A stretch of 64,000 nt of DNA from contig NZ_CP080524.1 in assembly GCF_024746795.1 (NCBI RefSeq), positions 5,744,001 through 5,808,000 of the forward strand. The letters run 5' to 3'. Shown here piece by piece: positions 51,631 to 60,911 of the stretch (the first letter of the stretch is position 1; each line of letters opens with the position of its first letter). The notes under the pieces are model-generated. The model had not been told where the DNA came from. It was given only the letters and a program-made list of their open reading frames with translations, and did no database searches. The DNA is from Mesorhizobium sp. AR10 (GTDB lineage Bacteria > Pseudomonadota > Alphaproteobacteria > Rhizobiales > Rhizobiaceae). The position numbers and the translations under genes were made by a program.

Positions 51631-53958
51631 TCAGTTGTGGTTGATCTTGCTGCCCTTCCAAGAGACTTCCTTTGAAGCTTTGCCCTTGAATTCACCTGAG
51701 GCAATTACCGAAATATCCTTGCCCTCAATTGTAATGGTGCCATCCTTTTTCATGGCTATTGCCGCCGAGCCGCATTTGATCACGATCGAGTCGCCTGCCT
51801 CGATGATCAAATCCTTGCCGATTTTGATGAGCCCATCCTCGCCTACCTCGACCGCGCTGCCCTTGGCTATCTTGAGCGCCCGGGAGCCCCCGACCTCGGT
51901 CGTGTCATCCTTGGCAATCTTGGCAGAGCGCCCAGCCCCGATATCAGTCCCCTGATCCTTTGCAATTTTGAACGTCTGGCCGCCGCCTATCTGCACGCTC
52001 TGGTTCGAGGCGATCTTCCAGCTGTCCGCCGCCCCTATTTCATGGCTCTGCGCTGCGCCCACCTTCACCGATCGTGTCGCACCGATTGTATTCGCTTGCG
52101 GGCCGCCCACGGTTCGGGTCTCGGATGCTCCGACACTGTCGACCCTAGCCGCGCCGACAGTGATCGTTTGCACCGCGCCCACCGTCTGTGTATGCGCAAT
52201 GCCGATCGTCTCCGTCGAATTCGACCCAATGCCTATTGTCTCATTCGACCCCACCGTCAGCGAGCGATTGACACCCACCGTCTCGGTGTCGTTGTTGCCG
52301 ATGTCCGTGGTTTGGTCGACGCCGACCTTGACCGTCTTGTTGTTGCCGACGTCCTCGTCGAGGTTGTGGCCGACGGAGTGCTTGGCGTCGTGGTCGATGC
52401 GGTCGGACTGGTCGTGCTGAACCAGCTTTGTGCGGTCGTTCTTGATCAGAAGGTTGTGGTCCTTCTGGGCCTGGAAATTGACCAGTTCGGAGCCGGCCTT
52501 GTCCTCGAACATCAGCTCGTTGTAGCCGCCGCCGCCTTTGGAGGAGTCCGACTTCCAGCCGGATTGCGTGGCGCTGCCCGGCAGCCCGTAGGGCGGCATC
52601 TGCGAAGCGTTGTAGACACGGCCGGTGATGATCGGCAGGTCCGGGTCGCCTTCGATGAAGTCGACGATCACTTCCTGGCCGATGCGCGGGATCTGGATGA
52701 AGCCCCAGCTGCTGCCGGCCCAGGTCTGCGAAACACGCACGAAGCAGGAGCTGTTCTGGTCCTTCTTGCCCAGCCGGTCCCAGTGGAACTGCACCTTCAC
52801 CCGCGCATACTTGTCGGTGAATATCTCTTCGCCGGAAGGTCCGACAACCGTCGCCGTCTGCGGCCCGCGCATGATCGGCCGCGGCGTGATGCGTGGCGGG
52901 CGATAGGGCAAGGCGGTTGGCGCGACGCCGAGGACCACCTTGAAATTCTCGCCATCGGTGTCGACGCCGGCCCGGTAGCCCGGATCGAACAGCCTGTATT
53001 CGGCGCTGACCACCAGATATTCCTGGTTCTGGTCTTCGCGGGGAAAGCCTTCGAGCGTGAAGGTGCAGCCGGAGAACAGGCCGCGCACGGTTCCCACAGC
53101 GGCGATGCGCTGGTGCACTGCCTGAAGTTCCTCGCGCCGAATCCCCGCCAAGGTGTCGCCGCGGCCGACCTCCAGATGGGCGCCAGGCTGGCGGTAGTTC
53201 TCGCCGGCGGCCAGCTTGTGGCTGAACGCCTGGTCCGACTTGGCCATCAGGTCGGCACCCGGCTTCTTGAAGTCGTAGTCGGTATGGACATAGGCGCCCG
53301 GCCGCACGGAACTGCCCGGAATCCACTCGGTGATGTATTCGACGTCGCGGCGCGAGCCCTGCCCCTCGAAATGATAGGGCACCGTCTTGTAGCCCGGTGC
53401 CGGCTTCAGCTTGCTCATGGCATCGGCCAGGACCAGCGTGTGCTCGCCATCACCGTGCTCGAAGAAGTACAGGATGCCTTCGTGCTCGAGCAGCCGCTGC
53501 ACAAAATCGAGGTCGGTCTCGTCGTACTGCACGCAATATTCACGGGAAGGATACGACCCCTGCAGCCGTTTTTCGAACTTGGCCGCGCTGTATTTGGAGA
53601 AGATTTCCTCGACGATTTCGATGACGCTCTTTTCCTGAAAGATGCGGCAGTCGGTGGTATTTCCCAAAAACCATAGCCACGGCCTGACGACCGCCTGGTA
53701 GTGGGCCTGCCGATCCTCGATGCGGGTGAGGCGAAACTCCGAGACGAGGCCGCTGAACCAACGTTTCGGATCGGATTCGCCTTCGATCGAGACGGCGCCG
53801 CCCAGCATCTTCAGTGGATCAATGTCCGCGTTGGTGCTGACAAACCCCACAGTGTAGGCAAAGCACCGGCTGATCTCATCGCGCCCGATGAGATGCGTGA
53901 AGGTCAACAACTCGGCGCCGACCGGTGTCTGCACAACCGCGGCACGTTCGTTCGGCAT
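51631..53958 (-). CDS. vgrG: T6SS spike protein VgrG (TssI)
   Basis: This is a 775-aa trimeric spike. Residues 1-~360 are the gp27-like base (FTHLIGRDEISRCFAYTVGF, YCVQYDETDLDFVQRLLEHE). An OB-fold gp5-like region follows at about 365-470 (YARVKVQFHWDR, GFIQIPRIGQEVIVDFIEGD). A long needle of 8-residue-type repeats runs from ~515 to ~735. The end, GKASKEVSWKGSKINHN, carries no fused effector domain. AGGAGGGG precedes the ATG. It heads a minus-strand operon with DUF6484 and the truncated TIGR02270 gene and is divergent from the second tagH. Confidence 0.95.
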   Translation of the reverse strand: MPNERAAVVQTPVGAELLTFTHLIGRDEISRCFAYTVGFVSTNADIDPLKMLGGAVSIEGESDPKRWFSGLVSEFRLTRIEDRQAHYQAVVRPWLWFLGNTTDCRIFQEKSVIEIVEEIFSKYSAAKFEKRLQGSYPSREYCVQYDETDLDFVQRLLEHEGILYFFEHGDGEHTLVLADAMSKLKPAPGYKTVPYHFEGQGSRRDVEYITEWIPGSSVRPGAYVHTDYDFKKPGADLMAKSDQAFSHKLAAGENYRQPGAHLEVGRGDTLAGIRREELQAVHQRIAAVGTVRGLFSGCTFTLEGFPREDQNQEYLVVSAEYRLFDPGYRAGVDTDGENFKVVLGVAPTALPYRPPRITPRPIMRGPQTATVVGPSGEEIFTDKYARVKVQFHWDRLGKKDQNSSCFVRVSQTWAGSSWGFIQIPRIGQEVIVDFIEGDPDLPIITGRVYNASQMPPYGLPGSATQSGWKSDSSKGGGGYNELMFEDKAGSELVNFQAQKDHNLLIKNDRTKLVQHDQSDRIDHDAKHSVGHNLDEDVGNNKTVKVGVDQTTDIGNNDTETVGVNRSLTVGSNETIGIGSNSTETIGIAHTQTVGAVQTITVGAARVDSVGASETRTVGGPQANTIGATRSVKVGAAQSHEIGAADSWKIASNQSVQIGGGQTFKIAKDQGTDIGAGRSAKIAKDDTTEVGGSRALKIAKGSAVEVGEDGLIKIGKDLIIEAGDSIVIKCGSAAIAMKKDGTITIEGKDISVIASGEFKGKASKEVSWKGSKINHN
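51750..52400 (-). repeat. Coding repeats of the VgrG beta-helical needle
   Basis: Degenerate repeats of about 24 bases encode units with Gly every eight residues (TVKVGVDQTTDIGNNDTETV and similar). They occupy about residues 515-735 of VgrG and form the trimeric beta-helix. The runs of near-identical units make this a site prone to length change and to assembly error. Confidence 0.75.
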
Positions 53959-54014
53959 GGGTCGTGCCCCTCCTGGACGCGGCCGCCAGCGTGGCGGACT
54001 TGAAGCTCCTGTTA

Positions 54015-54024
54015 TGTTAACAAC
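54015..54024. promoter_or_regulatory. TGTTAACAAC motif upstream of vgrG
   Basis: The 10-mer TGTTAACAAC lies 57 bases upstream of the vgrG start. The same 10-mer in the same orientation lies 29 bases upstream of clpV at 30434-30443. Both genes are on the minus strand. It could be a shared regulator site; no protein is known for it. Confidence 0.3.
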
Positions 54025-54212
54025 ATCACGTTCAGGAACTTTTCGTATTCATCACACTAGGCCATGTTGAGCCTATCACATGTTTTCCCGCTGGCCAAAG
54101 AGGACCGGCGGCGACGGAACCCCCGCCCTAGCCAATCATCAGCTTGAAACGCTGTTGTACTGGCGGGCTCGCAAGCTGCTAGAATGTCGGCCTGTCGATC
54201 GGGCGATTCAGG

Positions 54213-55262
54213 ATGTTCATCAGTCTGCAGATCAACAATGTCGATGTCCTGCCCGCCGGTCTCCCGCTCGGCTACCGATCGCGTGATCGCAGCTTCGAAA
54301 TCGGGCGTGAGAATTGCGCCTGGACCTTGCCCGATCCGGACAAGTTCATCTCCGGCCGGCACTGTCAGGTTCGCTACGAAGGCGGCGCGTTCTGGCTGCA
54401 CGACGTCTCGCGCAACGGAACCTTCGTCAATGGATCGAACCAGCGCCTGGTTGGCCCGCATCGGCTTGCTCAAGGCGACCGGCTTCGGATCGGCCGCTAT
54501 GTCGTTTCGATATCGATCGATGACGAGCGGGCAGCGTTCGCCACGACGGACCATGCCGGGGGCAGCCACGGCTCGACGCAACGGCAAATGCCCACCGGTG
54601 TCGGGCACGGTCCAGAGCGCTCCATATCGCCACCTTCGCAAATCATGCCCGTTCCTGCGGCCTCCGGTCGGGCAAACGAAGCGGAAGACATACTGCGAAA
54701 AATAGCGGCCGGAGCCGGCATCCCGCCGGAGGTGCTGCTGCTGCGACCGCCGCATGAAGTGGCCGGTGAAATCGGTGCGGTACTGCGTGTCGTGGTCGAC
54801 GAACTGGTTTTGCTGCTGAAGGCGCGAGCGGCTGCAAAAGTATTGGCCAAGACCAGCGATCGCACGATGATCAATTCGGTCGACAACAATCCCCTGAAGT
54901 TCGTCCCGGGGACGGACGAAATCCTCGACATCATGTTCGCACGGCGCAGGGCCGGCTATCTCGATGCTAGGCACAGCATCGAAGACGCCTTCCACGACCT
55001 CAAGACCCACGAATTTGCCACCTTCGCCGCCATGCAGGCGGCTCTTTCACGGCTTCTCGACGACCTGTCACCCGAAGCGATCGCCAAAAAGCTTCCTCCG
55101 TCGTCCTTTGCCTCGAAGAAGCCCCGTGCCTGGGACGCCTTCGTTGCGACATGGCGGGCCAAGGAGGAAGCCCACGAGAACGGCATGCTGGACATTTTCC
55201 TGGCCTATTTCAGCGAAGCCTATGCCAAGGCCGCCAAACAGAAACAGACCGGGAAGCCCTGA
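54213..55262 (+). CDS. FHA-domain T6SS protein, TagH-like (second copy)
   Basis: This is a 349-aa protein. The N-terminal FHA domain has FEIGRENCAWTLPDPDKFIS, GRHCQVRYEGG and HDVSRNGTFVNG, the last two carrying the usual phosphothreonine contacts (R/H/S and N). A short linker follows, and then a C-terminal TagH-type domain from ~155 (AEDILRKIAAGAGIPPEVLL, SVDNNPLKFVPGTDEILDIM). It is shorter than the first TagH because it lacks the long linker. It opens the second module ahead of tssL2-tssM2 and the phosphatase/kinase genes. Confidence 0.9.
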   Translation: MFISLQINNVDVLPAGLPLGYRSRDRSFEIGRENCAWTLPDPDKFISGRHCQVRYEGGAFWLHDVSRNGTFVNGSNQRLVGPHRLAQGDRLRIGRYVVSISIDDERAAFATTDHAGGSHGSTQRQMPTGVGHGPERSISPPSQIMPVPAASGRANEAEDILRKIAAGAGIPPEVLLLRPPHEVAGEIGAVLRVVVDELVLLLKARAAAKVLAKTSDRTMINSVDNNPLKFVPGTDEILDIMFARRRAGYLDARHSIEDAFHDLKTHEFATFAAMQAALSRLLDDLSPEAIAKKLPPSSFASKKPRAWDAFVATWRAKEEAHENGMLDIFLAYFSEAYAKAAKQKQTGKP

Positions 55263-55629
55263 CGTCGTTGAGGGTGCAGCTGCAGCGCAACGCGTCCTTC
55301 TGGACGCGCAAAGGACGCCGTAGACCTTTGATTTTGCGCATAATCCTCGGTCATGCGCTGGTTAGCGAAGAAAAACCTCTTCGCCCGCACGCATCCGGTT
55401 CCAATCGGCAACTTCTGAGATTACGATCACATACGACAGTTCGCCAAGCGGGTACGGCTGATTGACCTGGGGGTCTGCGGCAAATGTCATGTCACGGAGA
55501 GATAGCGTTTTGTAGTCCGCGTTCCTCCGGCCCTTATCTGCAGGGCCAGCACACTTTATCGCAGCCGATCAGGCGCCGTTTCGTTTATATCCGCAGCCAA
55601 CGCGCATATGCGCCGACGGAACATCGACG
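55263..55629. other. Intergenic region before the second tssL, with a probable rhizobial repeat
   Basis: These 367 bases hold no convincing gene. The first ~90 bases (about 55276-55360) contain the small hairpin GCGTCC-TTCT-GGACGC followed by GCAAAGGACGCCGTAGACC and TTTTGCGCATAATCC. I recall this pattern from a family of intergenic repeats scattered through Mesorhizobium genomes. The remainder presumably carries a promoter for tssL2, but no clear -35/-10 was identified. Confidence 0.45.
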
Positions 55630-57186
55630 ATGAGTTCGAACGATGATCCTTCCGGCCCGGCGGATAAAACCATCATCCGCCTGAATCCCGGCCGCAAGCA
55701 AAAAGCGGCTCTCGCCCGGGACAAGCCGAGCCCCGACCACACCAAGCTGGCTCCTGCCGAGATCCAGGGTTCAACTGTGTTCGATCCCGGCGTCGGTCAA
55801 CAGACACCGCAGGCAACCGGAACGGTGATCTATCAAGGTGTGCCCTTCGCGGAAGACGCTGCGGTGCGGGCCGGCTCTCCCGATGCCGCCAGCCCATCAC
55901 TTCGAGGTTTGGCCGAGACGGCACGAGAAATCTCTCAGGATGCCCTCCTCAATGCCAGCGATGGCGTCGACTATGGCTCTGCAAACCCGATCATCAGTGC
56001 TGCCGCGCCGCTGCTGATGCTGTTTGGTCATCTCCGGCTGATGGCTGTCGAGAGACAGACCGAGCCGCTGGCGGCCCATGTCACCGACCTGATCGAGGAA
56101 TTCGACCGAAAGATCGCGAAAACCGACATCGCCGAAGAGGATGCGCGCATCGCAAAGTTTGCCCTTTGCGAAGCAGCTGACGACATCATCGCAAACCTGC
56201 CCGGTGTCGACCAGGACATATGGGCGCGGCACAGCATGCTGTCGCAGTTCTTTCAGGTCAAACCCACCGGTGCGGGCTTTTTCCAGGCGCTGAACACGAT
56301 ATTGGCTACGCCGGAGACCCACTGCGATCTGATCGAGCTGATGCATGTCTGCCTGTCGCTGGGATTCGAAGGCCAGTATCGCGGCTCGCGCGAAGACAGC
56401 GGCCTCGAACGCGTTCGTCGCGACGTCTACGAGACGATTGCCTACTTCAGGGAGGGCGGCGACGAAGAGATCTCGCCACATTGGCAAGGCTTGTCGACGA
56501 CAGCCGCACAGAGATCGAGGCGGGTCCCGCTCTGGGTCGTTGCGGCCGCTACGTCAGCCCTTTTGACCGCAGCGTTTTTCGCGCTGCGGGTTTTCATCAC
56601 CAACGAAGGCGACGCTGTTGCCGATGAATTGCTGGCCCTCAACCCGACGGTGCCGATCACCATCGAACGCGCGAGCTTTGTACCGCTCATCGAGGAGGTA
56701 AAGGTCGCTGCTCCGACCATCTCAGCTGCTCCGACCATCTCACAAGTCGACCGCATCCGCGCCGCGCTGGGCAAAGAGATCGAAACCGGCGGCGTCAGCG
56801 TCGGCACCAAGGGCGATTTCATCGTCGTGGAAATCAACAATGTCTTGCTGTTCCAGTCCGGAAGAGCCGACGTCAAGCCCGAGTTCGAACCCGTTGCGGT
56901 TCGCATCGCATCCGCTCTCAACACTGAACGAGGACCGATCAAGATCGTTGGCCACACGGACAACGTCAAACCGAAGAAGTCGAGCGCGTTCAAATCGAAT
57001 TTCGACCTTTCCGTTGCCCGGGCCCAGTCTGTCGAAAAGATGATGGCGCCGCACTTCGGCGACCCATCCAGAACCGCCGTGGAAGGCAAGGGCGAGGACG
57101 AACCGATTGCCGACAACGCAACGCCGGAAGGCCGTGCCAAGAACCGCCGTGTCGATGTGATGATCCCACGGGAGGAGACGTTGTGA
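55630..57186 (+). CDS. tssL: T6SS inner-membrane protein TssL with OmpA-like domain (second copy)
   Basis: This is a 518-aa protein. A disordered N-terminal tail of ~110 residues comes first, then the DotU domain (~120-290; FALCEAADDIIANLPGVDQD, ELMHVCLSLGFEGQYRGS) and a membrane helix at ~298-320 (PLWVVAAATSALLTAAFFAL). The C-terminal OmpA-like domain (~390-515) has KIVGHTDNVKPKKSSAFKSN, DLSVARAQSVEKMM and AKNRRVDVMIP. An exact 18-base tandem repeat lies in the linker. It is clearly a distinct paralogue of the first TssL rather than a recent copy. tssM2 follows 22 bases later. Confidence 0.94.
   Translation: MSSNDDPSGPADKTIIRLNPGRKQKAALARDKPSPDHTKLAPAEIQGSTVFDPGVGQQTPQATGTVIYQGVPFAEDAAVRAGSPDAASPSLRGLAETAREISQDALLNASDGVDYGSANPIISAAAPLLMLFGHLRLMAVERQTEPLAAHVTDLIEEFDRKIAKTDIAEEDARIAKFALCEAADDIIANLPGVDQDIWARHSMLSQFFQVKPTGAGFFQALNTILATPETHCDLIELMHVCLSLGFEGQYRGSREDSGLERVRRDVYETIAYFREGGDEEISPHWQGLSTTAAQRSRRVPLWVVAAATSALLTAAFFALRVFITNEGDAVADELLALNPTVPITIERASFVPLIEEVKVAAPTISAAPTISQVDRIRAALGKEIETGGVSVGTKGDFIVVEINNVLLFQSGRADVKPEFEPVAVRIASALNTERGPIKIVGHTDNVKPKKSSAFKSNFDLSVARAQSVEKMMAPHFGDPSRTAVEGKGEDEPIADNATPEGRAKNRRVDVMIPREETL
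56707..56742 (+). repeat. Exact 18-base tandem repeat within the second tssL
   Basis: Two identical 18-base units (56707-56724 and 56725-56742) encode AAPTIS twice in the periplasmic linker between the membrane helix and the OmpA-like domain. This looks like an in-frame slippage product. Confidence 0.9.
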
Positions 57187-57208
57187 CCGGGATCGGCTGG
57201 AAGCGCCC

Positions 57209-60200
57209 ATGACGATCTGGCTTTTGCGGATCTTCAGCACGCTCGCACTGGCCGGCTTTGCCGCTGCGGTCTGGTTCGCGGGCCCTTTGATCCGCTTTGC
57301 CGATGCCCGACCGCTGGAACCGGTCTGGCTGCGGGCAGTGATCATCGGTATCGTCGTGGCAATAGCAGTGGTCTGGTATGGGGTCCGGTTCTGGCAAAGA
57401 CGCAAGGCGCAGAAGGCGCTGGAAGCCGCCATAGCGAGTGCGGGTGAAAACGACAGCGATGCAAACGTGCTCGCGGCCGGCATGAACGAGGCTATCGCGA
57501 CACTCAGGCGGTCGAGCGGCAAGCGCAACTTCCTCTATGAAATCCCCTGGTACATCGTCATAGGCCCGCCGGGCGCCGGCAAAACCACGGCGCTGGTCAA
57601 TTCCGGCCTGAAGTTTCCGCTGGCCGGATCGAGCCAGGCGCAGCCGGTCGCAGGCGTGGGCGGTACACGCAATTGCGACTGGTGGTTCACCGACGAAGCC
57701 GTGCTGATCGATACGGCCGGGCGCTACACGACGCAGGATTCCAGTGCGCAGACAAATCAGAAGAGCTGGCTCGCATTTCTGTCGCTGCTCAAGAAACATC
57801 GAGCGAGGCAGCCGATAAACGGCGTTATCCTGGCTATCAGCCTTGCCGATCTGATGGCTCACGCCGGCCAGGAGCCTGATGCCCATGTCATCGAAATCCG
57901 CAGCCGTCTGCAGGAAATCCACGCCGTCTTGAAGATCCAGTTCCCCGTTTATGTGCTTTTCACCAAGGCCGATCTGGTCTCCGGTTTCATGGAGTATTTC
58001 GGCAGTTTCGATGAGGCACGCCGACGCAAGGTATGGGGTGCGACGTTCCAGACTGCGGATCGCGGCTTGAACATGGTCGGCGCGGCTCCAGCCGAATTCG
58101 ATGCGCTGATAAAACGCCTGACCGCGGAGATGACGGACCGCCTCCAGGAGGAGGCCGATCCGGTCGCGCGCATTGCCATCTTTGGCTTTGCGGCACAGTT
58201 GGGCGCGCTGAAGGGGCGAATTGTTCATTTCCTCAACAGCGTCTTCGAGCCGACCCGCAAACAGATGAATGCGAACCTGCGCGGCCTGTACTTTTCGTCC
58301 GGCACCCAGGAGGGCACGCCGATCGACCAGCTGCTGGGCAGCATCGGCCGCAGTTTCGGCAGCAGCGCCCACGCGCATCTTTCCGGCACCGGCAAGAGCT
58401 TCTTTCTGCATGATCTGCTGAGCCGCGTCATTTTCGCCGAGTCCGGATGGGTCTCGTACGACAGGGCGGCCGATGGGCGGGCCGCGATCGCCCGCTACAG
58501 CGGTCTGGCGATGATCGCGGCAATCGCGGCTGCCGGACTTGGCGCTTTGGGTTTAAGCTTCGCAACCAACCGATCCTTGATCGCTTCGACCAGCCAGGCC
58601 GTCAGCCAGTACCGCGAGACAGCCGCCCCGCTGCTCAAAAGCACGACGGTGTCCGACGTCGATCTCGAAACCGTCATTGGCGCGCTGGATGCGCTGCGTG
58701 GTTTGCCGGCAGGCTATGAAACCAAGGACCAACCGACGCCAGCCCAGGCTACGTTCGGTCTCAGTCAGCGGGAAAGGATACTCTCAGCGTCCGAGACCGC
58801 ATACCGGCAGGCACTGGAGCGCATGTTCCGCTCGCGTCTGCTGCTGCAGCTCGAACGGACAATCGAGGCCAAGATGGCTGATCCGATGGCGCTCTACGAG
58901 CCGTTGAAGATCTACCTCATGCTTGGCGGCAAGGCACCAAAGGTGGACGACGAACTGGTCGTCACCTGGATGAAGCGGGACTGGGAGCAAAACCGCTATC
59001 CGGGGGCGCACAACCGCGACGGGCGTGCCGAACTCGAGAAGCACCTGCGCGCCATGCTCGCACTCGACGACGCGTATGATCCGCTTTTCGAGCTGAACCG
59101 GACGCTGGTCGAATCCGCTCAGCGCTCGCTCGGACGCATGACGCTTGCCGATCGCGCAACCGCGCTTATCAAGTCAGCTACCTATGCCGCGGAGCTTGGC
59201 GATTTTTCGGTGTCTGCGCGAGCAGGCCTGGAAGCATCGCTACTCTTCGAGCCCAACGATGGGAGCGATCTATCGAGCCTTCGCGTCCCCGGTTTTTACA
59301 CATATGCCGGCTTCAACTTCTATCTCGCGCAGCTCGCCAAGATTGCGCAGGCACTTGTCGACGACCAATGGGTGGTCGGGGGTGGTGGCGAGCAAGGCGG
59401 CTTCGACCAGGAGTTGCTCAAGCTCGGTCCCGAGCTTCTCGATCGCTACGGCAAGGGCTTTGCATCTGCGTGGAACGAGGTTCTGGACAAGTTGAGGTTC
59501 AAGGCGATGGCGGCAGACAAGCCACAATATCTCGCGCTTTCCGCGGTCGGGTCGCCAACCTCGCCGATGATGCAGCTGTTTGAGGCAATCGCCCGCGAAA
59601 CAGCTTTGACGCGTGACCCGGACTCCGAGAATCCTGGGGCTGGTGGAGCGCAGGATGCGGCGGATCGCGCCAAGGGCCTCGCACGCATCGGCATCGAGCT
59701 TGCAGGGCGCAAATCACAGGCTCGAGCCGGTGCGGCATTCGTCAATGCTCCGGGCCAGGATCCGGGAGCGAGCATCGAAGCGCAATTCAGGTCATTCCAG
59801 GCTTTGGTGGCCGGTCCCCCTGGTCAACGCCCGATTGACGCCTTGACCCAGAATTTCCGGGAAATCTACCAAAGCGTGCGTCTGGCGGCCGATGTTCCGT
59901 CCCAGACCGAACAGGTCAACGCCAATCTGCAGCTGCAGATATCGACCCTTCGCGCCAATGCCTCTCGCCTGCCGAAGGCGCTCGCCAGAATGGTCAGTGC
60001 CGCGGCGAACGATTTTGAGGGCAATGTCGCCGAAACATCGATCGCAAATCTGAATGAAACGCTCGACAAGACGGTTACCCTGCCCTGTGAGGAGATCATT
60101 GCTGGCCGCTTTCCGTTTGCCGCTGGCGCGACCGATGACGTCCCGATCGCGGACTTTGCCAGACTGTTCGCCCCGGGCGGAGTGCTGGACAGGTTTTTTG

Positions 60201-60742
60201 CGCAAAACCTCGCATCCCTGGTCGACATGAGCACTCAGGATTGGGATTGGAAACAGGACACCCGGTTCGGCCGCAACCTCTCGAAATCGACATTGAAGAA
60301 CTTCCAGCTTGCGGCGCAAATTCGCGGCGCCTTCTTTCCGCTGGGCGGCCCGGTTCCGTCACTGAACATCACCTTCACGCCGCTTTCTCTGCACGGTGAC
60401 GCCGACATGGCGCTGCTCGATATCGATGGTCAGGTTCTGCAGGCCACCCAGGCCGGCAACACACCGGGCATGGTGACCTGGCCGGGCCAAGCGTCTTTGG
60501 GATCGGCCGGTCTGAGCTTGACGCCCGAACTTCCCGGCCGCGAGTCAGCACTCAAATTCGACGGCCCCTGGGCGTTGAAACGATTGCTGGACAAGGGGTC
60601 GACTACCGGCGACGGCGCCAATCTCCAGGTGCGTTTCGTCATCGGCGGACGCGATGTGGCCTACACAATCCAGAGCAACGCAGACAGCAATCCATTCACG
60701 CTGCCGGCGCTCTCCGGGTTCAGCTGCCCGAAGGCGTTCTAG
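57209..60742 (+). CDS. tssM: T6SS membrane-complex protein TssM (second copy), intact
   Basis: This is a full-length IcmF-type protein of 1177 aa. Two N-terminal helices come first, then an NTPase domain with Walker A GPPGAGKTT at ~119 and VGGTRNCDWWFTDEAVLIDT after it. The third helix is at ~430-455. A long periplasmic part continues through ADFARLFAPGGVLDRFFAQN to a complete C-terminal beta domain ending LSGFSCPKAF. Unlike the first copy, nothing interrupts the frame. It would need TssJ from the single gene at 39.6 kb. It pairs with the adjacent TssL. Confidence 0.95.
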   Translation: MTIWLLRIFSTLALAGFAAAVWFAGPLIRFADARPLEPVWLRAVIIGIVVAIAVVWYGVRFWQRRKAQKALEAAIASAGENDSDANVLAAGMNEAIATLRRSSGKRNFLYEIPWYIVIGPPGAGKTTALVNSGLKFPLAGSSQAQPVAGVGGTRNCDWWFTDEAVLIDTAGRYTTQDSSAQTNQKSWLAFLSLLKKHRARQPINGVILAISLADLMAHAGQEPDAHVIEIRSRLQEIHAVLKIQFPVYVLFTKADLVSGFMEYFGSFDEARRRKVWGATFQTADRGLNMVGAAPAEFDALIKRLTAEMTDRLQEEADPVARIAIFGFAAQLGALKGRIVHFLNSVFEPTRKQMNANLRGLYFSSGTQEGTPIDQLLGSIGRSFGSSAHAHLSGTGKSFFLHDLLSRVIFAESGWVSYDRAADGRAAIARYSGLAMIAAIAAAGLGALGLSFATNRSLIASTSQAVSQYRETAAPLLKSTTVSDVDLETVIGALDALRGLPAGYETKDQPTPAQATFGLSQRERILSASETAYRQALERMFRSRLLLQLERTIEAKMADPMALYEPLKIYLMLGGKAPKVDDELVVTWMKRDWEQNRYPGAHNRDGRAELEKHLRAMLALDDAYDPLFELNRTLVESAQRSLGRMTLADRATALIKSATYAAELGDFSVSARAGLEASLLFEPNDGSDLSSLRVPGFYTYAGFNFYLAQLAKIAQALVDDQWVVGGGGEQGGFDQELLKLGPELLDRYGKGFASAWNEVLDKLRFKAMAADKPQYLALSAVGSPTSPMMQLFEAIARETALTRDPDSENPGAGGAQDAADRAKGLARIGIELAGRKSQARAGAAFVNAPGQDPGASIEAQFRSFQALVAGPPGQRPIDALTQNFREIYQSVRLAADVPSQTEQVNANLQLQISTLRANASRLPKALARMVSAAANDFEGNVAETSIANLNETLDKTVTLPCEEIIAGRFPFAAGATDDVPIADFARLFAPGGVLDRFFAQNLASLVDMSTQDWDWKQDTRFGRNLSKSTLKNFQLAAQIRGAFFPLGGPVPSLNITFTPLSLHGDADMALLDIDGQVLQATQAGNTPGMVTWPGQASLGSAGLSLTPELPGRESALKFDGPWALKRLLDKGSTTGDGANLQVRFVIGGRDVAYTIQSNADSNPFTLPALSGFSCPKAF

Positions 60743-60752
60743 TGGAGATCAC

Positions 60753-60911
60753 ATGGAAATAAGCCGATCTGCCTCGAGCAGCACCATCCCGCCTGCTGCC
60801 GCAGCCGGCTTAGATTTCGATATTCTAATGGGTGAGCGTGTGGCAGACTGCCCATGCACGCTCAACAACGCGTTGCGGAGGAGCGCTTGGAAAGCGCTAG
60901 TAGGCAAGTGA
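60753..60911 (+). CDS. Small ORF of 52 aa between tssM2 and the phosphatase gene
   Basis: The ATG at 60753 has GGAG seven bases ahead of it and lies ten bases after the tssM2 stop. The product is 52 aa with a Ser/Pro/Ala-rich start and LDFDILMGERVADCPCTLNN in the middle. Its TGA overlaps the GTG proposed as the phosphatase start (GTGA). Ribosome site and coupling favour a real gene; no family is recognised. It could instead be a leader peptide that couples translation of the phosphatase. Confidence 0.42.
   Translation: MEISRSASSSTIPPAAAAGLDFDILMGERVADCPCTLNNALRRSAWKALVGK

Noticed and set aside
52042..53676. Plus-strand 544-codon open frame opposite vgrG
   Set aside because: It is antisense to conserved vgrG sequence and contains low-complexity shadow of the needle repeats.
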